From Streptomyces sp. NBC_01016 (GTDB lineage Bacteria > Actinomycetota > Actinomycetes > Streptomycetales > Streptomycetaceae), in contig NZ_JAPEOQ010000001.1 in assembly GCF_026341035.1 (NCBI RefSeq), positions 1,860,001 to 1,924,000 on the forward strand: DNA of 64,000 bases, given 5' to 3'. The position numbers and the translations under genes were made by a program. Below, one piece after another: positions 1 to 8,926 of this stretch. The notes under the pieces are model-generated. The model ran no database searches, had not been told where the DNA came from, and worked only from the letters and a program-made list of their open reading frames with translations. Numbering within the stretch: the first letter of the stretch is position 1; each line of letters opens with the position of its first letter.

Positions 1-5
1 GGAAG

Positions 6-614
6 GTGTCGGGGCACCATGGACCGATGCGTGACGACGAGGCAGCGACGCCCCAGGGGGTCATCGGTACGCTCGTCGGCCGCGCCGTCGACGGAGACGA
101 GCAGGCCACGCACGATCTGCTCGCGCATGTCCACCCCCTCGCGATCCGCTACTGCCGCACGCGTCTTTCCCGACTGCCGGGTGACGCGCGGCACTTCGTG
201 GAGGATCTCGCCCAGGAGGTCTGCGTCGCCGTGCTGCTCGCGCTGCCGCGCTACAAGGACACCGGGCGGCCCTTCGAGGCGTTCGTCTTCGCCATCGCCG
301 CGCACAAGGTCGCCGATCTGCAGCGGGCGGCCATGCGCGGGCCCGGATCCACGGCCGTGCCCTCCGACGAGATGCCCGAGCGGCCCGACGACTCCCTCGG
401 TCCTGAGGAGCGGGCGCTGTTGAACAGCGATGCCGCGTGGGCCAAGAAGCTGCTCGCGAACCTTCCGCAGAACCAGCGGGAGCTGCTCCTGCTGCGCATC
501 GCCGTCGGGCTCACCGCGGAGGAGACCGGGCAGATGTTGGGCATGTCACCCGGCGCCGTGCGCGTCGCGCAGCACCGTGCGCTGAGTCGGTTGCGGGCGC
601 TCGCCGAGCAGTAG
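6..614 (+). CDS. shbA: RNA polymerase sigma factor, ShbA-like
   Basis: A small group-4 sigma-70 family protein of about 200 residues. Region 2 lies at roughly residues 40-105 ([16 protein letters not shown] and following) and the region 4 helix-turn-helix at about 150-200 ([18 protein letters not shown]). There is no region 3, as expected for an ECF-type factor. The position directly upstream of guaB matches Streptomyces ShbA, which in S. griseus is known to drive hrdB, the principal sigma gene. That assignment rests on synteny and general similarity. The start is uncertain: GTG at 6 is very near the window edge, ATG at 27 is also possible, and the true start could lie upstream. Confidence 0.85.
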   Translation: MSGHHGPMRDDEAATPQGVIGTLVGRAVDGDEQATHDLLAHVHPLAIRYCRTRLSRLPGDARHFVEDLAQEVCVAVLLALPRYKDTGRPFEAFVFAIAAHKVADLQRAAMRGPGSTAVPSDEMPERPDDSLGPEERALLNSDAAWAKKLLANLPQNQRELLLLRIAVGLTAEETGQMLGMSPGAVRVAQHRALSRLRALAEQ

Positions 615-673
615 TCACGAGGCCTCGGTCACGCACGTGTGAACGTCCAAAGAACGCCGATGATCTTGATCGT

Positions 674-699
674 GGAATGAGACACCCCCGCGGGCCGTT
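674..699 (+). promoter_or_regulatory. SigR-like promoter of guaB (GGAAT-N18-GTT)
   Basis: GGAAT at 674-678 and GTT at 697-699 are separated by exactly 18 bases, the consensus spacing of the thiol-stress sigma factor SigR in Streptomyces. The element ends 44 bases before the guaB ATG. The bases are seen directly; control by SigR is inference. Confidence 0.45.
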
Positions 700-701
700 A
701 G

Positions 702-2255
<1,554 letters not shown>

Positions 2256-2268
2256 CAGCAGGTCAGAC

Positions 2269-2309
2269 CGTGTGGGGCGGATCCGGGATCACCGGGACCG
2301 CCCCACACG
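2269..2309 (+). terminator. hairpin between guaB and guaB3
   Basis: Twelve-base complementary arms (CGTGTGGGGCGG and CCGCCCCACACG) lie 14 bases after the guaB stop. No strong U tract follows, so termination may be partial, with some read-through into the guaB3 gene. Confidence 0.6.
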
Positions 2310-2375
2310 CGTGTGTCAGGGATACTGGACAGGCAAGGCCCAAGTGGGACCCAGATGTGAAAGGCGCCCCCCAAC

Positions 2376-3500
2376 GTGACTGAGATCGAGATCGGGCGCG
2401 GCAAGCGCGGCCGCCGCGCGTACGCCTTCGACGACATCGCCGTCGTTCCGAGCCGGCGCACCCGCGACCCGAAGGAGGTCTCGATCGCTTGGCAGATCGA
2501 TGCCTACCGCTTCGAGCTGCCGTTCCTGGCCGCGCCCATGGACTCCGTCGTCTCTCCGGCGACCGCGATCCGCATCGGTGAGCTGGGCGGACTCGGGGTG
2601 CTGAACCTCGAGGGCCTGTGGACCCGTTATGAGGACCCGCAGCCGCTGCTCGACGAGATCGCCGAGCTGTCGCCCGAGGCCGCGACCCGCCGCCTCCAGG
2701 AGATCTACTCCGCGCCCATCCAGGCCGACCTGATCGGGCAGCGCATCAAGGAGGTGCGCGACTCCGGTGTCGTCACCGCCGCCGCGCTCTCCCCGCAGCG
2801 CACCGCCGAGTTCTCCAAGGCGGTCGTGGACGCGGGCGTCGACATCTTCGTGATCCGCGGGACCACGGTCTCCGCCGAGCACGTCTCCGGTGCCGCGGAG
2901 CCGCTGAACCTGAAGCAGTTCATCTACGAGCTGGATGTCCCGGTCATCGTCGGTGGCTGCGCCACGTACACCGCCGCGCTGCACCTCATGCGGACCGGTG
3001 CCGCGGGTGTGCTCGTCGGCTTCGGTGGCGGCGCCGCGCACACCACGCGGAACGTGCTGGGCATTCAGGTGCCGATGGCCACCGCTGTGGCCGATGTCGC
3101 CGCCGCGCGCCGTGACTACATGGACGAGTCCGGTGGCCGCTACGTGCACGTCATCGCCGACGGTGGCGTGGGCTGGTCCGGCGACCTGCCCAAGGCGATC
3201 GCCTGCGGTGCCGACTCCGTGATGATGGGGTCCCCGCTGGCCCGCGCCACGGACGCGCCCGGCCGCGGTCACCACTGGGGCATGGAGGCCGTCCACGAGG
3301 ACGTGCCGCGCGGCAAGAAGGTCGACCTCGGCACGGTCGGGACGACCCAGGAGGTCCTGACCGGGCCCTCGCACACGCCCGACGGGTCGATGAACTTCTT
3401 CGGCGCGCTGAAGCGGGCCATGGCGACGACCGGCTACAGCGAGCTCAAGGAGTTCCAGCGGGTCGAGGTCACGGTGGCGGACGCCACGCATAAGCGGTAG
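2376..3500 (+). CDS. GuaB3 family IMP dehydrogenase-related protein
   Basis: A 374-residue IMPDH/GMP reductase-fold barrel without CBS domains, matching the GuaB3 family found next to guaB in actinobacteria. N-terminal substrate elements (FDDIAVVPSRRTRDP) and the ADGGVGWSGDLPKAI and SVMMGSPLA strands are present. The loop that should carry the catalytic Cys reads GGGAAHTTR, so His222 occupies that position. A normal covalent-thioimidate IMPDH or GMPR mechanism is therefore doubtful. GuaB3 proteins of other phyla have been reported as GMP reductases (recalled); this actinobacterial form may be regulatory or use another chemistry. GTG start at 2376; a strong terminator follows at 3524-3567. Confidence 0.9.
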   Translation: MTEIEIGRGKRGRRAYAFDDIAVVPSRRTRDPKEVSIAWQIDAYRFELPFLAAPMDSVVSPATAIRIGELGGLGVLNLEGLWTRYEDPQPLLDEIAELSPEAATRRLQEIYSAPIQADLIGQRIKEVRDSGVVTAAALSPQRTAEFSKAVVDAGVDIFVIRGTTVSAEHVSGAAEPLNLKQFIYELDVPVIVGGCATYTAALHLMRTGAAGVLVGFGGGAAHTTRNVLGIQVPMATAVADVAAARRDYMDESGGRYVHVIADGGVGWSGDLPKAIACGADSVMMGSPLARATDAPGRGHHWGMEAVHEDVPRGKKVDLGTVGTTQEVLTGPSHTPDGSMNFFGALKRAMATTGYSELKEFQRVEVTVADATHKR

Positions 3501-3523
3501 CGCTGACGCTGAGTCGTAGCGGG

Positions 3524-3567
3524 AAGCGGGTGGGCCCCCATCGGAAAGGTGGGGCCCACCCGCTTTT
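3524..3567 (+). terminator. intrinsic terminator after guaB3
   Basis: Long inverted repeat, AAGCGGGTGGGCCCC paired with GGGGCCCACCCGCTT, followed by a short T run. It sits between convergent genes and can serve both strands. Confidence 0.85.
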
Positions 3568-3573
3568 GCGTCC

Positions 3574-4176
3574 CTACGAAGATGCTCGCTTCGCGGCGCC
3601 GAAGGAGGCCACCGCGGCGAGGGCGAAGAAGAGGAAGGTCATGGGGTCCGAGTCCGTCTTCCAGGCCTCGTGGACCCAGTTGAAGTGCTGGAAGAGCAGT
3701 TCGGGCACGGAGAACGGCAGCACCTTCGAGCCGATGATCGACTCGCCGAGCAGCTGACCCAGGTAGACGCCCACCAGCGACAGGATCGGGCTGACGATCA
3801 GGACCACCGGGTTGTTGCCGCCGACCTTGCCCGCAGCGAATCCGACCACGACGCCGACGGCCACGGCCGCGTAACCGATCTCGTGCTCGGTTGCGCCGAC
3901 GATGCCGCCGTAGACGCCGGCGATGACCAGCATCGCCACGAAGCCGGCGAGGATGCCGAGCCCCAGGTTGCCGCGGGCGGGGGCGGGCGGCGGCACCGGC
4001 TGGAAACCGCCCTTCATACCCGGCATGCCCTGCTGCTGGGGGAACGGGGCGTACGGCTGCTGCTGCGGCGGAGGCCCGGCAGGGGGCTGCTGCGGGTAGC
4101 CGTACTGGGGCTGCTGCGGCGGCTGCGGCTGCTGGGCGTACGGGTTGCCGTCGGGTATGTGAGGCGGCTGGGTCAT
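3574..4176 (-). CDS. Pro/Gln-rich small membrane protein
   Basis: A 200-residue protein of unknown function. The first ~75 residues are low-complexity (PQQPQYGYPQQPP-type), a cytosolic-tail composition common in actinobacterial membrane proteins. Hydrophobic segments follow at about residues 78-100, 105-122, 127-148 and 175-192, giving about four helices. The start MTQPPHIPDG is preceded by a purine-rich stretch. It converges with guaB3. No catalytic motif is visible. Confidence 0.8.
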   Translation of the reverse strand: MTQPPHIPDGNPYAQQPQPPQQPQYGYPQQPPAGPPPQQQPYAPFPQQQGMPGMKGGFQPVPPPAPARGNLGLGILAGFVAMLVIAGVYGGIVGATEHEIGYAAVAVGVVVGFAAGKVGGNNPVVLIVSPILSLVGVYLGQLLGESIIGSKVLPFSVPELLFQHFNWVHEAWKTDSDPMTFLFFALAAVASFGAAKRASS

Positions 4177-4237
4177 GCGGTCCCCCTGGGGTGTGAGCCC
4201 TGGCGCTGATGTGCGCAGAGTGGCCGCAATGTAGCAG

Positions 4238-5491
4238 TCAGAGGCGGTGTGCGGCCCCTGCCGGAGTGGCTCCCCTTGTGTCCAGGAGGAGTTGGGCCTT
4301 TACGGACAGGCCTTGCAGGTCGTACGTGCGGTGCTGTTGCAGAAGGATCGTCAGGTCGGCGTCGGCCGCGGCCTCGTAGAGGGAGTCGGCGCGCGGGACC
4401 GGGCGGTCCAGGACGTTCCAGGACGGGACGTACGGGTCGTGGTAGCTGACGGCGGCGCCGAGTTGCATGAGGCGGGTGGCGATCTCCTCGGCCGGGGCGG
4501 CCTGTTGGTCGGCGAGGTCGGGCTTGTAGGTGACGCCGAGGAGGAGGACGCGGGCGCCGCGGGCCGACTTGCCGTGTTCGTTGAGGAGGGTGGCCGCGCG
4601 CTGGACCACGTACGACGGCATGTGGTGGTTGACCTGGCGGGCCAGTTCGACCATGCGCAGGGGGCGGGTGGGGAGGTGCGGGCCCGAGAGGTCCTGGGCG
4701 AGGGCGTGGCCGCCGACGCCGGGGCCGGGGCGGAAGGCCTGGAAGCCGAAGGGCTTCGTTTCCGCGCAGCGGATGACGTCCCACAGGTCCACGCCCAACT
4801 CGTGGCAGAGCACGGCCATTTCGTTGACCAGGGCGATGTTGACGTGCCGGTAGTTGGTCTCCAGGAGGTGCACGGTCTCCGCTTCCCGTGGACCACGCGC
4901 GCGTACGACCTTGTCGGTCAGCCGGCTGTAGAAGGTGGCCGCCGACTCGGTGCAGGCGGGGGTGTGGCCGCCGATCACCTTGGGGGTCGACGTGTAGGGG
5001 TGCAGGCGGTTGCCGGGGTCGACGCGGCCGGGGGCGTGGGCGAGGTGGAAGTCGCGTCCCGCGCGCAGGCCCGAGCCCTCTTCGAGGACGGGGAGGAGGA
5101 GCGTCTGCGTGGTGCCGGGCGGCACGGGCGACTCGATGATCACCGTGGTGTGCGGCCGGAGCCGGGCGGCGAGGGTGCGGGTCGCCTCGACGACCGGGGT
5201 GAGCATCGGTGCCCCGTCGGGGCCCTGCGGGGTCGGGGCGCAGATCACGGCGGTGCGGACGCGCGCGAGTTCGGCGGGGTTGGCCGTGGGGCGGAAGCCC
5301 GCGGCGAGCATGCGGCGGAGGTCGGCGGCGGTCAGGGCCGCCGCGTCGCCGCCGCCGGGCAGCCGGCCCGCAGCGAGATCCCTGGCACGGGCCGGATCGT
5401 GGCCGATCGTCGCGATCCCGGCCGCCACGGCGGCCTGTGCGAGGGGCAGGCCGAGGTGGCCGAGGCCGATGACGGCGAGGTCTGCGGGCAT
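4238..5491 (-). CDS. UDP-glucose/GDP-mannose dehydrogenase-family protein, catalytic residues altered
   Basis: A 417-residue protein with the nucleotide-sugar dehydrogenase architecture: N-terminal NAD Rossmann fold (VIGLGHLGLP), central helical domain (YRHVNIALVNEM) and C-terminal substrate domain (LLLGVTYKPDLAD). The family normally oxidises UDP-sugars to uronic acids for envelope glycans. Two expected catalytic residues are absent: the segment normally GGHCxAxDP reads GGHALAQD (Ala263 for Cys), and the usual KLLEN segment reads HLLET (His208 for Lys). The ATG at 5491 is chosen because GGAAAGGA precedes it; an in-frame upstream start at 5554 lacks such a site. It is divergent from glpD. Confidence 0.85.
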   Translation of the reverse strand: MPADLAVIGLGHLGLPLAQAAVAAGIATIGHDPARARDLAAGRLPGGGDAAALTAADLRRMLAAGFRPTANPAELARVRTAVICAPTPQGPDGAPMLTPVVEATRTLAARLRPHTTVIIESPVPPGTTQTLLLPVLEEGSGLRAGRDFHLAHAPGRVDPGNRLHPYTSTPKVIGGHTPACTESAATFYSRLTDKVVRARGPREAETVHLLETNYRHVNIALVNEMAVLCHELGVDLWDVIRCAETKPFGFQAFRPGPGVGGHALAQDLSGPHLPTRPLRMVELARQVNHHMPSYVVQRAATLLNEHGKSARGARVLLLGVTYKPDLADQQAAPAEEIATRLMQLGAAVSYHDPYVPSWNVLDRPVPRADSLYEAAADADLTILLQQHRTYDLQGLSVKAQLLLDTRGATPAGAAHRL

Positions 5492-6001
5492 GGCGGTTGC
5501 CGTCCTTTCCCGAGGAGCGGACCGGTCATTAACCGGAGCGGGACGAGGGCGCAAGCCCTGTGGACAAGACGAGCGAGCGCACTGTCAGACTAGGAGTAAA
5601 TATGACCGATATGTGGCATTGCGCGGAGATGGATTTGCGAGTGTTGCGCCGCGAGTCTCCGCAGGTTGTCCACAGGTGCGTGCCTGCTGGGGTCCTGCTG
5701 ACGGGTCAGGCTGGATTCGGGCGGCCGTGACTGTCCGGTGCCGACAAGCGGGGCCTGGTGCGTGCAGCTGCAAGGCGGAGGAGGGCGTCAACGCGGAGCG
5801 TTGGCAACCGACGACAACGCCGCAGATGTGCGTGCCAGGGCCTGCGACTCCAGCAGGATCCGTCAGCAGGGCCCTACTGGCCCGAACCGGTCAGCGGGTG
5901 AAGAATCGGGGCATGTAGGAAGAGCGCGGCGTGTGCTTCGAGGGGCATGAGGCCGGGCACACCACACGCGTGAGCCACGCCGACGACAGCGGGAGGCAGC
6001 A
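5492..6001. other. 510-base divergent intergenic region with paired DnaA boxes
   Basis: Separates the dehydrogenase from glpD. It contains two inverted TTGTCCACA sites and, at 5601, a 42-codon ATG reading frame preceded by GGAG that I could not support as a gene. The rest, including a purine-rich stretch near 5770-5790, shows no recognisable gene. Promoters for both flanking genes must lie here. Confidence 0.6.
5559..5674. promoter_or_regulatory. pair of DnaA boxes in inverted orientation
   Basis: TGTGGACAA at 5559-5567 and TTGTCCACA at 5666-5674 are exact matches, on opposite strands, to TTGTCCACA, the preferred Streptomyces DnaA box. The flanking bases extend the inverted repeat to 11 bases (CCTGTGGACAA / TTGTCCACAGG). 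Confidence 0.6.
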
Positions 6002-7708
6002 GTGAAGGCAGCGACACTGGGACCCGAGCAGCGTGCACAGGCTCTGGCGGACATGGCCGAGCGCGAGCTGGACATTCTCGTGGTGGGCGCCGGGGTGGTC
6101 GGCGCGGGCACGGCGCTCGACGCGGTGACCCGCGGCCTGTCCACCGGGATCGTCGAGGCGCGGGACTGGGCCTCCGGCACGTCGAGCCGGTCCAGCAAGC
6201 TGATCCACGGCGGGCTCAGGTATCTGGAGATGCTGGACTTCGCGCTCGTACGAGAGGCGTTGAAGGAGCGGGGGCTGCTTCTTGAGCGGCTGGCCCCCCA
6301 TCTCGTGAAGCCGGTTCCCTTCTTGTATCCGTTGCAGCACAAGGCCTGGGAGCGGGTGTACGCCGGGTCGGGCGTCGCGCTGTACGACGCGATGTCGATG
6401 GCGCGCGGGCACGGGCGCGGCCTCCCGATGCACCGGCATCTGACGCGCAAGCACGCGCTGCGGGTCGCCCCCTGCCTGAAGAAGGACGCGCTGGTCGGAG
6501 CGTTGCAGTACTACGACGCGCAGATGGACGACGCCCGGTATGTGGCGACCCTGGTGCGGACCGCCGCCATGTACGGCGCCAAGGCCGCCAACCGCGCGCG
6601 GGTCACCGGGTTCCTGCGGGAGGGCGAGCGGGTCGTCGGCGCGCGGGTGGAGGACGTCGAGGGCGGCGGCGAGTACGAGATCCGGGCCAAGCAGGTCGTG
6701 AACGCGACGGGCGTGTGGACCGACGACACGCAGGCCATGGTCGGCGAGCGCGGGCAGTTCCATGTGCGGGCTTCCAAGGGGATTCATCTTGTTGTTCCGA
6801 AGGACCGGATCAACTCGACGACCGGGCTCATCCTGCGTACCGAGAAGAGCGTGCTGTTCGTCATTCCGTGGGGGCGGCACTGGATCGTGGGGACGACCGA
6901 CACCGAGTGGGATCTCGACAAGGCGCATCCGGCGGCTTCGAGCGCCGACATCGACTACCTGCTGGAGCACGTCAATTCCGTTCTCGGTGTCCCGCTTTCG
7001 CGTGATGACGTGCAGGGCGTCTATGCGGGTCTGAGGCCGCTGCTTGCCGGGGAGTCCGACGCCACCAGCAAGCTGTCGCGGGAGCACACGGTGGCGCATC
7101 CCGCGCCGGGTCTGGTCGTCGTGGCGGGCGGCAAGTACACGACGTACCGGGTCATGGCCAAGGACGCCGTCGACGAGGCCGTGCACGGGCTCGACCAGCG
7201 GGTCGCCGAGTGCGTGACCGAGGAGGTGCCGCTGGTGGGCGCCGAGGGGTACCGGGCGCTCTGGAACGCGCGGGCGCGGATCGCTGCGCGCACGGGGCTG
7301 CACGTGGTGCGGGTCGAGCATCTGCTGAACCGGTACGGGGCTCTGGCCGAGGAGGTGCTCGAACTGGTGGCCGCCGATCCGGCGTTGGGTGCGCCGCTCA
7401 CCGGGGCCGACGACTATCTGCGGGCCGAGGTCGTGTACGCGGCCTCGCACGAAGGGGCGCGGCATCTCGACGACGTGCTGACGCGGCGTACGCGGATCTC
7501 CATCGAGACGTTCGACCGGGGGGCGCGGTGTGCGCGGGAGGCGGCGGAGCTGATGGCGCCCGTGCTGGGGTGGGACAAGGATCAGGTGGAGCGGGAGGTC
7601 GAGCATTACGAGAAGCGGGTGGAGGCGGAGCGGGAGTCGCAGCGGCAGCCGGATGACCTTACGGCTGACGCGGCGAGGTTGGGGGCACCGGACATCGTTC
7701 CGCTCTGA
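6002..7708 (+). CDS. glpD: glycerol-3-phosphate dehydrogenase (FAD)
   Basis: Oxidises glycerol 3-phosphate to dihydroxyacetone phosphate, feeding electrons to the respiratory quinones from the inner membrane face. The 568-residue protein has the FAD-binding motif near residue 22 (LVVGAGVVGAGTALDAVTRG), the family signature SRSSKLIHGGLRYLE, and a second DAO-fold element (VVVAGGKYTTYRVMAKDAVDEA), followed by the C-terminal helical cap. The GTG at 6002 follows GGGAGGCAG. The glycerol kinase and facilitator genes are not adjacent. A dispersed repeat begins about 20 bases after its stop. Confidence 0.95.
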   Translation: MKAATLGPEQRAQALADMAERELDILVVGAGVVGAGTALDAVTRGLSTGIVEARDWASGTSSRSSKLIHGGLRYLEMLDFALVREALKERGLLLERLAPHLVKPVPFLYPLQHKAWERVYAGSGVALYDAMSMARGHGRGLPMHRHLTRKHALRVAPCLKKDALVGALQYYDAQMDDARYVATLVRTAAMYGAKAANRARVTGFLREGERVVGARVEDVEGGGEYEIRAKQVVNATGVWTDDTQAMVGERGQFHVRASKGIHLVVPKDRINSTTGLILRTEKSVLFVIPWGRHWIVGTTDTEWDLDKAHPAASSADIDYLLEHVNSVLGVPLSRDDVQGVYAGLRPLLAGESDATSKLSREHTVAHPAPGLVVVAGGKYTTYRVMAKDAVDEAVHGLDQRVAECVTEEVPLVGAEGYRALWNARARIAARTGLHVVRVEHLLNRYGALAEEVLELVAADPALGAPLTGADDYLRAEVVYAASHEGARHLDDVLTRRTRISIETFDRGARCAREAAELMAPVLGWDKDQVEREVEHYEKRVEAERESQRQPDDLTADAARLGAPDIVPL

Positions 7709-7728
7709 CGTCCTGTTGCGCGGAGGCG

Positions 7729-7792
7729 GGGTTGCGGCCACGGGGCTCTGCCCCGGGCCCCGCGCCTCAATCGCCGGCGGGGCTGGACTGGC
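7729..7792. repeat. dispersed GC palindromic repeat, copy A
   Basis: Contains GGGGCTCTGCCCC and CGCGCCTCAATCGCCGG. It overlaps the 3' end of the serine hydrolase gene; the last residues (SPAGD and stop) are repeat-derived. Confidence 0.8.
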
Positions 7793-8786
7793 AGAACTCT
7801 GCCGTGAGTATTCGGCGCTCAGGGGCCCCGCTGCCCGACAAAGTTGCCTTTGTCGTGCGGTAGGTGACGACGTGTGAGCCGGTGCGGGTGGCTGCTGCGC
7901 GGATGTAGGTGTGGGCTATGCGGCCGTTGTGGCCCCAGACCGTGGTGCCGCAGGGGAGTTTTTCCGGGTAGAGGCCCATGCCGTAATGGCCGTCCGTGGG
8001 GCGGGTGTTGAGCATCGTGCGGAGGGCCCCGGGTGGGAGGAGGCGGCCCTCCAGGAGGGCCGCGTAGAAGTGGTTCAGGTCGGGGAGCGTGGAGATCAGC
8101 TCGCCGGATGCGCCGGCCGTGCGTGGGTCGAGGCGGACCGCGTCGGGGCCGTGCGGGCTCGGGACCGTGGTGCGGGTGCCGGGGAACATGGTGCCGGTGA
8201 GGTGGAGCGGGTCGATGATGCGGCTGCGGGCCTCCGTGGCGTAGGAGTGGCCCGTGACCTGATGGATGATCATGCCCAGGAGTACGTAATTGGTGTTGGA
8301 GTACGCCCAGGTGCCGCGCTGGGTCGTGCGCGGCTCGGACAGGGAGAGTTTCGCCACCGCCGTCGGGGTAAGCGGGACGTGGCCGCGGGTGGTGGTCGTG
8401 AAGTCGTAGAGGCCGCTGGTCTGGGTGAGCAGCGAGCGGACCGTGAGCGTACGGGTGCCTGTGAGGGAGGGGAGGTAGGTGGTGACGCGTGCGGAGAGTT
8501 TCAGACGGTGTTCCGCGGCAAGTTGGAGGACGACCGTCGCGATGAAAGTCTTGGTGATGCTGCCCGCGCGCACATGATCGGAGCGCGTGAGGGTGGGGCT
8601 GGTGGTGGTGAAGTGGCCGGTGGAACCGGCGGTTGCGAGGAGCGCGGCCGATGGGGCCTTGCCTCGCGTCACGAGCAGCGGAAGAGTGTCGTCCGCAGGT
8701 GTCGTAGGGCCGGGCGCGCTGCCCTGGCCCAGGCACAGCACGGCCACGGCCAGCGGTATGGCCAGGAGTGTCCGGAGTGCGGGCAA
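7767..8786 (-). CDS. secreted serine hydrolase (class C beta-lactamase/DD-peptidase fold)
   Basis: A 339-residue penicillin-binding-protein-like hydrolase. An N-terminal hydrophobic segment (residues 4-20) indicates export. The catalytic triad motifs are in order: Ser76-Ile-Thr-Lys79 (SxxK), Tyr162-Ser-Asn164 (YxN) and His286-Asn-Gly288 in the KTG position. Such enzymes act as D-alanyl-D-alanine carboxypeptidases, esterases or class C beta-lactamases; the sequence does not tell which. The C-terminal SPAGD lies inside a dispersed repeat, so the present end was probably set by the repeat. It is divergent from the kinase cluster. Confidence 0.88.
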   Translation of the reverse strand: MPALRTLLAIPLAVAVLCLGQGSAPGPTTPADDTLPLLVTRGKAPSAALLATAGSTGHFTTTSPTLTRSDHVRAGSITKTFIATVVLQLAAEHRLKLSARVTTYLPSLTGTRTLTVRSLLTQTSGLYDFTTTTRGHVPLTPTAVAKLSLSEPRTTQRGTWAYSNTNYVLLGMIIHQVTGHSYATEARSRIIDPLHLTGTMFPGTRTTVPSPHGPDAVRLDPRTAGASGELISTLPDLNHFYAALLEGRLLPPGALRTMLNTRPTDGHYGMGLYPEKLPCGTTVWGHNGRIAHTYIRAAATRTGSHVVTYRTTKATLSGSGAPERRILTAEFCQSSPAGD

Positions 8787-8926
8787 CGACGGTCCCTTTC
8801 GGCGGCGCGGGCCATCATTGTGGGACGTTCCTGTGCGTGTCGGGTGGGGGTGACCCGGCGCGCGGAGTGGTGGTCCAGTGATGGGACAATGAAGGCTCTG
8901 TCAGGGCGGGTTGCTAGAGGGGACGC

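Noticed and set aside
5601..5729. 42-codon frame starting MTDMWHCAEMD with GGAG upstream
   Set aside because: No recognisable domain, and it contains one of the DnaA boxes. Not enough to call a gene without conservation data.
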